From DASTQL01 sp035761805 (GTDB taxonomy: Bacteria > Actinomycetota > Actinomycetes > Jiangellales > Jiangellaceae), in contig DASTQL010000145.1 of NCBI GenBank assembly GCA_035761805.1, forward strand, positions 1 through 12,321: 12,321 nt of DNA, written 5' to 3'. Of this stretch, positions 8,281 through 12,321 are shown piece by piece; the stretch's first letter is position 1, and every line of letters begins with the position of its first letter. The notes under the pieces were generated by a model, which searched no databases, was not told the DNA's origin, and was given only the letters and a program-made list of their open reading frames with translations. The translations under genes and the position numbers were made by a program.

Positions 8281-9588
8281 TCAGCGGACCACGGCACGCC
8301 GGTGCCGGCGGCCCCGGACCGGCTCCCCGTGCCCCACCAGCTCGGCGGCGAGTGCGGACAACGCCGCCAGCGCCGGCGAGGACGGCGTGCTCTCGCGGAG
8401 CGTCCGACCGGTGAGCAGGGCCTCGTCCAGGGCCGACCGGTCCTCGGGAACGAGGACGGCGCGCTGCACACCTGCGTAGCGCTCGAGCGCGTCCCGGACC
8501 TGGCGGCCGGGCTCGGGCCCGACGACGGACCGCCGCACCCGGTTGACCACGACCCTGGTCTCGGCCCTGGGCACGACCTCGCGCAGGGTGCCGAGCCCCC
8601 GCACCAGGCGCTGGAGGCCCACCGGGTCGGCCGACCCGACGACGACCACCACGTCGGCCTGCTCGAGCGTGACCAGCGTGGCGCCGTTGCGCCGGGGCGC
8701 GGCCGTGTCGAAGGACAGCTCCTCGTCCTGCTCGAGGGAGAAGCCGCAGTCGACGACGGTGACCTCGGCCAGCCCGCGCGCGAGCGTCCAGACCACCTCC
8801 AGCGCGGCGGGCCGCAGCTCGGGCCACCGGTCCGGCCGCACGATGCCGGTGAGGACGCGCAGCCGGGGGCTCATCTGCCGGGCGTGCCTGGCCAGCCCCG
8901 GCAGGTCGAGCCGCCCCGTGTTGGCCGCGCGGGTCGCGGCAGCGAGACCCGGGGCCTCGTCCAGCAGGCCGAGCACCTGGGCCACGGCGCCACCGTAGGT
9001 ATCGGCGTCGGCCAGGAGCGTGGCACGGCCGAGGTGAGCCGCCTCGGCCGCGAGCGTGGTCGCCACGGTGGTCCGTCCCGGGGCACCGGTAGGTCCCCAC
9101 ACGGCGACCACCCTGCCGCTGCCCGGCTCCAGGTCGGGCAGCGGCGGCTCGTCCACGTCGGGCACGTCGGGCAGGTCGCGTAGGGCGGCGGCCGGGTCGG
9201 CTGCGCCGTGCCGGGCGACGGACGCAGGTGCGCCGACGGCCCGGTGTACGGCGGCGATCAGCTCGTCCGTACCGGCGTCGGCCGGGACCACCTGCGTCAC
9301 GCCCAGCTGGCGGAGTCGGCGCTCGGCCCCATCGTCGCCAGGGGCGACGACACCGACGACGGCCACCCCGCTGGCGGCGAGCCGGCCGAGAGCCTCCCGG
9401 TCGAGGCGCCGGAGGTCGGCCGACAGCAGCACGGCCCGCCCGTGACCCGCGGCAGCCGCGGCGAGCAGGTCGGCCAGGTCGACGCAGCGTCGGACGACGG
9501 CCAGCCCGACGCCGCCCCGCTCCAGCGCGGTGACCAACCGGGACTCCCAGGGCGCCCCGGTGACCGCCGTGAGGATGGGGAGGTTCAC
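8281..9588 (-). CDS. CpaE-like ATPase with altered P-loop
   Basis: A 435-residue protein of the CpaE/TadZ branch of the MinD/ParA superfamily, which places Flp/Tad pilus machinery. Residues 1-120 look like the receiver-like N-terminal domain (RAVLLSADLRRLDREALGRL, VAVVGVVAPGDD). After an acidic Pro-rich linker (about 130-158) comes the ATPase: VVAVWGPTGAPGRTTVATTL (160-179), the switch LLADADTYGGAVAQ (191-204), VTVVDCGFS (277-285, Walker B position) and VVVVGSADPVGLQR (314-327). In the P-loop the signature lysine is Thr167 and the phosphate-binding lysine is Arg172, so ATP handling may be altered. The C-terminus is strongly basic (RGRRHRRAVVR). The GTG start overlaps the SAF gene's TGA as GTGA, indicating translational coupling. 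No cpaF or tadBC follows; the next gene is the sigma factor. Confidence 0.85.
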   Translation of the reverse strand: MNLPILTAVTGAPWESRLVTALERGGVGLAVVRRCVDLADLLAAAAAGHGRAVLLSADLRRLDREALGRLAASGVAVVGVVAPGDDGAERRLRQLGVTQVVPADAGTDELIAAVHRAVGAPASVARHGAADPAAALRDLPDVPDVDEPPLPDLEPGSGRVVAVWGPTGAPGRTTVATTLAAEAAHLGRATLLADADTYGGAVAQVLGLLDEAPGLAAATRAANTGRLDLPGLARHARQMSPRLRVLTGIVRPDRWPELRPAALEVVWTLARGLAEVTVVDCGFSLEQDEELSFDTAAPRRNGATLVTLEQADVVVVVGSADPVGLQRLVRGLGTLREVVPRAETRVVVNRVRRSVVGPEPGRQVRDALERYAGVQRAVLVPEDRSALDEALLTGRTLRESTPSSPALAALSALAAELVGHGEPVRGRRHRRAVVR

Positions 9589-10307
9589 CCGACGCCCTGG
9601 GATCCGCCGGGGACGCCGGCAAGGTAGACACGGGCATCGCGTGCGGCCGCCACCAGCCTGGCCACCGCCTCCTCGAGGGTGTCCGCGGCCACCCCGGGGG
9701 TGACCGCAAGCGTGACAGCACGCTCGGTCCCGGAGACCCCGAGACCGCCGCCGTCCCCGCCGACGTCGGTCACCGTGATGCCGGCGAGCAGGGGCTCGGC
9801 GACAGCGCCGGCCGCCTCGCCGTCGGGCGCCACCCACACGTCGACGACCCGACCGGCCCGCAGCCCGGCCGGCAGCTCGGCGGCGGGCAGCGCCAGCGTG
9901 ACGTAACGCAGGTCCTCGGCAACCTCGCCCGCCGGCGCGACGGCACTGCGTGGCACCAGCTCGCCGGCCTCGACCGGTCGGACCATCACGTAGCCCTCGG
10001 GGACGTCACCGGACAGGTACCGCGCGAGACCGTCCTCGAGGAGGACCTGGCGGGTCTGCACCAGGGCGGCGGTCAGGGGCCGGTCGACCGTGAGGTCCTG
10101 CGCGGCGACGAGGACCGGGACCGTGTCGTCGGCCGCCGCCACCACACGTGCGCCCACCGCGACCGATCCGAGGACGAGCAGGACCCCGACCGCCAGCCGG
10201 AGGTCGAGCCAGCGTGCCGCCCCGACCCGGGTCGCCTGCGGCGAAGGGTGCTCGGTCGCCGCGCCGGCGGGCGCGCCGGGGCCGGCCGTCGTCACCGTCG
10301 TGGGCAC
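9585..10307 (-). CDS. SAF domain membrane protein (CpaB/RcpC-like)
   Basis: A 240-residue protein with a cytoplasmic N-terminus (1-33), one membrane anchor (about 36-57, LRLAVGVLLVLGSVAVGARVV) and a SAF domain outside (about 62-125, TVPVLVAAQDLTVDRPLTAA through VEAGELVPRSAVAP). A beta-rich C-terminal half follows, with DLRYVTLALPAAELPAGLRA (132-151) and GRVVDVWVAP (152-161), as in RcpC/CpaB proteins. In Tad systems CpaB-like proteins sit at the envelope and help pilus assembly. In actinobacteria without an outer membrane the role is less clear and may concern the wall. It is the first gene of a two-gene unit with the CpaE-like ATPase. The GTG at 10307 has GGGGGAG only a few bases upstream, a close but usable ribosome site; no better in-frame start is seen. 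Confidence 0.85.
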   Translation of the reverse strand: MPTTVTTAGPGAPAGAATEHPSPQATRVGAARWLDLRLAVGVLLVLGSVAVGARVVAAADDTVPVLVAAQDLTVDRPLTAALVQTRQVLLEDGLARYLSGDVPEGYVMVRPVEAGELVPRSAVAPAGEVAEDLRYVTLALPAAELPAGLRAGRVVDVWVAPDGEAAGAVAEPLLAGITVTDVGGDGGGLGVSGTERAVTLAVTPGVAADTLEEAVARLVAAARDARVYLAGVPGGSQGVG

Positions 10308-10338
10308 GTCTCCCCCGTGTCGTCCGGTCCCGCAGCGA

Positions 10339-10361
10339 GCCGGGTCGCGACGCGACCCGGC
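10339..10361. promoter_or_regulatory. Perfect 23-bp palindrome upstream of the SAF gene
   Basis: GCCGGGTCGCG (10339-10349), a single A at 10350, then CGCGACCCGGC (10351-10361): 11 bp of perfect dyad symmetry. It lies 31 nt before the SAF gene's GTG. No gene transcribes into it from either side, so a terminator role is unlikely. An operator for a dimeric DNA-binding protein or a very stable leader hairpin are the natural readings. The small HTH protein encoded alongside is a candidate binder, by proximity only. Confidence 0.6.
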
Positions 10362-10382
10362 GGCAGAGCGCCCCTCAGTGTG

Positions 10383-10411
10383 CCGTATGTCGCGTGCCTC
10401 GGCACCTACGG
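10383..10411. repeat. Nested inverted repeat in the same spacer
   Basis: CCGTA (10383-10387) and TACGG (10407-10411) enclose GTGCC-TC-GGCAC (10394-10405). The two nested dyads share nearly one centre, about 50 bp from the centre of the 23-bp palindrome. It may be a second operator or part of a structured leader. Short arms in GC-rich DNA make chance possible. Confidence 0.35.
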
Positions 10412-10579
10412 GTGTCCACAGGCCACCACGCTCGTCCGCAAGCGTCTGGGGACGAATGCAGCCGACCGGACCCCATCGGTGGCAGACTGGAGACCCGGAG
10501 GTCGCTGCGGTGCCGCACGACGGCTGCCCGATCCGCAGCCCGCCGGCCCCTGGACGACCCGACGAGGTGACCGACGGCC

Positions 10580-10834
10580 ATGCCGAGCAGCCCCCGCTTC
10601 CTCCAGCTCGCCGACGTCGCGGACGTCCTCAACATCTCCTCCGCCCAGGCCTACGCCCTCGTCCGCAGCGGGGACCTACCTGCGATCAAGATCGGCGGCC
10701 GAGGGCAGTGGCGCGTGGAGGCCTCGGTGCTCGAGGACTACATCCAGCGGCTCTACCGCGACACCCGGGACTTCGTCGACTCCCACCCGTTCACCCGGAC
10801 CGAACCCGGCGCCGACAGCGACGTCGAGAGCTGA
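10580..10834 (+). CDS. Excisionase/BldC-type helix-turn-helix protein
   Basis: An 84-residue DNA-binding protein with a winged helix-turn-helix of the MerR-like excisionase/BldC class. RFLQLADVADVLNISSAQAY (6-25) gives the two helices; ALVRSGDLPAIKIGGRGQWR (26-45) holds the end of the recognition helix and the wing. VEASVLEDYIQRLYRDTRDFVD (46-67) is a C-terminal helix, and the tail is acidic. BldC in Streptomyces is a similarly small developmental regulator, but sequence class alone does not make this an orthologue. No integrase or phage gene is near, so a transcription role is more likely than excision. The ATG has GAGGTG ten bases upstream. It diverges from the SAF/CpaE genes and converges with the next gene 32 nt away. 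Confidence 0.88.
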   Translation: MPSSPRFLQLADVADVLNISSAQAYALVRSGDLPAIKIGGRGQWRVEASVLEDYIQRLYRDTRDFVDSHPFTRTEPGADSDVES

Positions 10835-10839
10835 GCGGG

Positions 10840-10859
10840 CGGCCGGCGCCGCACGGCCG
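10840..10859. terminator. Hairpin between convergent HTH and unknown genes
   Basis: CGGCCG (10840-10845) and CGGCCG (10854-10859) form a 6-bp stem with an 8-nt loop in the 32-nt gap between two converging stop codons. Position suggests a shared terminator; no T-run follows. Confidence 0.4.
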
Positions 10860-10866
10860 GAAGCCC

Positions 10867-11421
10867 TCACACCCTCCTCACCAGCGCCAGGCCCCCGAAC
10901 GGGATGCTCCGCACCCCCTGCACGTCGAGGGGTCGTCGCGGTTCCCCGGGACCGTGCTCGGCCACCTCCACGAAGTCCGCGCCCACCCGGTCCACGGTCC
11001 CGCCGAGCGCGGAGCCGTCCACGAGCGTCACGCCGACTGGCGACCGGTCCCGCGCGATCCCCCGCAGCACGTGCCGCAGACCCAGCCGGGCGCCAACCAG
11101 GCCCTCCGTCCCGGGAACCGTCGACCGCAGCCCGAGACCGCCGACGCTGGTCAGACCCGCCAGCGGCACCAGCGCCTCGCAGCCGGTCGACTCCTCGAGC
11201 AGCACCCACTCGGGTCCCACCGCAGCCACCCGACCGACCACCGATCCGGCGCCGAGTACCCGACAGGCGACCTCGTGGCCGCGCGCGGCCCGCAACCGGT
11301 CGGCCAGCCGGATCCGGGCGAGCTCGCGGCGGGTCCGGTCGGCGATCTCGGTGGCGAGGTCCCGCTGGCCGGCCGCCTCGAGCTGGGCCTCCAGGTCGTC
11401 GAAGAGCCGCTCCCAGCGCAC
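10867..11421 (-). CDS. Conserved protein of unknown function, barrel-like repeats
   Basis: A 184-residue soluble protein that I know only as a type of actinobacterial conserved hypothetical. The N-terminal third is helical and charged (RWERLFDDLEAQLEAAGQ, then DLATEIADRTRRELARIRLA, residues 2-40), probably a coiled coil or helical hairpin. Two beta-rich stretches follow that resemble each other: VACRVLGAGSVVGRVAAVGP with EWVLLEE (51-77), and VGVTLVDGSALGGTVDRVGA with DFVEVAE (129-155). Each has the shape V-x-L-x-x-G-S-x-x-G-x-V-x-x-V-G-x-x-x-V, as in small SH3- or Sm-like barrels. The second ends VRSIPFGGLALVRR. No signal peptide or membrane helix. The GTG at 11421 is preferred because upstream residues in this frame are compositionally unlike a protein N-terminus and would run into the divergent LysM promoter. 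GAGGTA 12 nt upstream is a weak ribosome site. Confidence 0.75.
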   Translation of the reverse strand: MRWERLFDDLEAQLEAAGQRDLATEIADRTRRELARIRLADRLRAARGHEVACRVLGAGSVVGRVAAVGPEWVLLEESTGCEALVPLAGLTSVGGLGLRSTVPGTEGLVGARLGLRHVLRGIARDRSPVGVTLVDGSALGGTVDRVGADFVEVAEHGPGEPRRPLDVQGVRSIPFGGLALVRRV

Positions 11422-11463
11422 GGCTGCACCGTACCTCGTCCACAGCCAAGTGCCGCAGTGACA

Positions 11464-11492
11464 TTGACATGAGGCTGAACGGTGGCTTCGAT
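11464..11492 (+). promoter_or_regulatory. Probable sigma-70 type promoter of the LysM gene
   Basis: TTGACA at 11464-11469 matches the -35 consensus exactly. TTCGAT at 11487-11492, 17 bp later, is a modest -10. Transcription would begin near 11500, leaving a leader of about 35 nt that contains AGAGGA (11519-11524), nine bases before the GTG. The area is clearly less GC-rich than its surroundings (ACAAGCAAACGAAAGG), as expected for a promoter and leader. Confidence 0.6.
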
Positions 11493-11533
11493 AGGCAACC
11501 ACAAGCAAACGAAAGGTCAGAGGACCAACTGCC

Positions 11534-12321
11534 GTGACCCACCTCAGGCGCATCGCGCCACCCCTCGTCGTCGCCGCTGCTGTGCTCGGGATCGCCCGGG
11601 GCCTGGCGTGGGCGACCGCCGTGCCGCTGCACGCGGCCCGGGCTGGCACACCGACCTTCGACCAGCTCCTGGCACTGGCCACCGCCGCCCTGGCGTGGAC
11701 GGCGCTGGGTCACCTCGTGCTCGTCCTGGCGGCCACCGCGCTCGCAGCGTTGCCGGGTGCCGTCGGCCGGGGGGCCGCCACCGTGGCCGAGACCGTCACA
11801 CCCGCGGCCGGCCGGCGGCTCGCCAGACTGGCCGTGGGACTCACCGTCGCCGCCGGGAGCGTCGCGTCGACCGTCCCCGCCACCGCCGCTCCCGGCGGTG
11901 AGACCGCCGCCGCCCGCGCGGCGGTGGCATCCCTACCGGGTATCCAGCGCCCCGGCGGCGACCCCCTGCCGTCGCCCTCGGCAGCTGCCCCGGACGTGTC
12001 GGCGTTGCCCGCGATCGGCCGGCCCGGTCAAGCCGGCGGGTGGGTCCCCCACGTCCCGTCGGCGGCCGCCGAGCCGACGCCCCCAGCTCCTCCCGTACGG
12101 CTGGTGGCCGCCGTCCCGCGCGACGGCGAGGCGGTCACCGACGAGGTGGTCGTCCGCCGAGGGGACTCGCTCTGGCGGATCGCGGCCAGGGCGCTGAGCG
12201 GCGACGCCACCGACGCGGAGATCGCCACCGAGTGGCCGCGCTGGTACGAGACGAACCGCGACGTCGTCGGCGACGACCCCGACCTCCTGCTCCCCGGCAC
12301 GTTGCTCCGCCCGCCGGCGCA
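11534..12321 (+). CDS. LysM domain membrane protein, 3' end outside window
   Basis: An open frame from GTG at 11534 to the window edge, 262 codons with no stop, so partial. It begins MTHLRRIAPPLVVAAAVLGI, with a membrane segment at about 8-30 and a second at about 46-75 (ALATAALAWTALGHLVLVLA). A third hydrophobic stretch (about 96-117, RLAVGLTVAAGSVASTVP) leads into a long Pro/Ala/Gly-rich linker. The LysM domain begins near residue 204: EVVVRRGDSLWRIAARALSG, then the family-specific WPRWYETNRDVVGDDPDLLLPGTLL. LysM binds peptidoglycan glycan strands. In actinobacteria, two-segment membrane proteins with this LysM variant are often the first gene of Tad/pilus-related or SARP-regulator loci (from memory). 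The start is supported by AGAGGA nine bases upstream and the TTGACA promoter. What follows cannot be seen. Confidence 0.85.
   Translation, partial: MTHLRRIAPPLVVAAAVLGIARGLAWATAVPLHAARAGTPTFDQLLALATAALAWTALGHLVLVLAATALAALPGAVGRGAATVAETVTPAAGRRLARLAVGLTVAAGSVASTVPATAAPGGETAAARAAVASLPGIQRPGGDPLPSPSAAAPDVSALPAIGRPGQAGGWVPHVPSAAAEPTPPAPPVRLVAAVPRDGEAVTDEVVVRRGDSLWRIAARALSGDATDAEIATEWPRWYETNRDVVGDDPDLLLPGTLLRPPA

Larger units (their letters stand above)
10308..10579. promoter_or_regulatory. 272-nt divergent spacer, SAF/CpaE pair versus HTH gene
   Basis: Non-coding spacer that must hold promoters for both directions. I found two dyads (10339-10361 and 10383-10411, listed separately), a GGGGGAG ribosome site for the SAF gene and GAGGTG at 10564-10569 for the HTH gene. 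I see no convincing sigma-70 type -35/-10 pair. A weak CATACG-like -10 on the minus strand around 10385-10390 is the only candidate. Confidence 0.5.

Noticed and set aside
10580..10834. Excisionase-like protein as a sign of an integrated element.
   Set aside because: No integrase, attachment repeat, tRNA or phage gene is present, and composition matches the neighbours; the fold is common in ordinary actinobacterial regulators.
10414..11445. GTCCACAG occurs in both divergent spacers (10414-10421 and 11438-11445), as if a shared operator.
   Set aside because: A single 8-base match is expected by chance at about this frequency in 12 kb, and there is no dyad or flanking similarity.
10090..11537. 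Long plus-strand frames across the SAF gene, spacer, HTH gene and the unknown gene.
   Set aside because: They cross a clear intergenic spacer and several good genes, with Arg/Pro/Ser-rich products and no domain.

Overview
The window reads as chromosomal DNA from a high-GC actinobacterium. Codon third positions are almost all G or C, starts are often GTG, genes are tightly packed with 1-4 nt stop/start overlaps, and the protein set is typical of the phylum: a DUF2505 protein, an actinobacterial PruA, a WS/DGAT acyltransferase, a DUF6912 protein, a SnoaL-tailed ECF sigma factor and a SAF/CpaE pair. A Nocardioides-like member of the Propionibacteriales would fit, but that placement is inference. 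I see no rRNA, tRNA, CRISPR array, transposase, phage gene or plasmid origin.

Left part (1-5265). A plus-strand DUF2505 gene converges on a minus-strand cluster. In transcription order the cluster is a wax ester synthase/diacylglycerol acyltransferase (3838-5265), a patatin-like phospholipase (2748-3788), a DUF6912 protein (2257-2748) and pruA, the P5C dehydrogenase (542-2170). The first three are close or overlapping and look co-transcribed. They pair storage-lipid synthesis with a probable lipid hydrolase. pruA follows after 86 nt and may be a read-through member or have its own promoter.

Middle (5393-8183). A cupredoxin-like lipoprotein gene and a ten-segment, histidine-containing membrane protein gene share a 4-nt ATGA overlap, so they are probably translationally coupled and act together at the envelope. 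They converge with an ECF sigma factor gene fused to a SnoaL-like domain. That gene is broken by two separate single-base losses, so it is either a pseudogene or carries sequence errors.

Right part (8281-12321). A SAF-domain (CpaB/RcpC-like) membrane protein gene and a CpaE-like ATPase gene, coupled by a GTGA overlap, run leftward. They are separated by a 272-nt divergent spacer, holding a perfect 23-bp palindrome, from a small excisionase/BldC-type DNA-binding protein gene. Next comes a minus-strand conserved protein of unknown function with two barrel-like repeats. Last is a divergent, window-truncated membrane protein with a LysM domain, behind a good TTGACA promoter element. SAF, CpaE and LysM proteins together suggest the edge of a Flp/Tad-type pilus or secretion locus whose motor and pilin genes lie outside the window.

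The points most worth a second look are the cupredoxin/membrane protein pair, the CpaE homologue lacking the usual P-loop lysines, three unexplained dyads in regulatory spacers, and the doubly frameshifted sigma factor.
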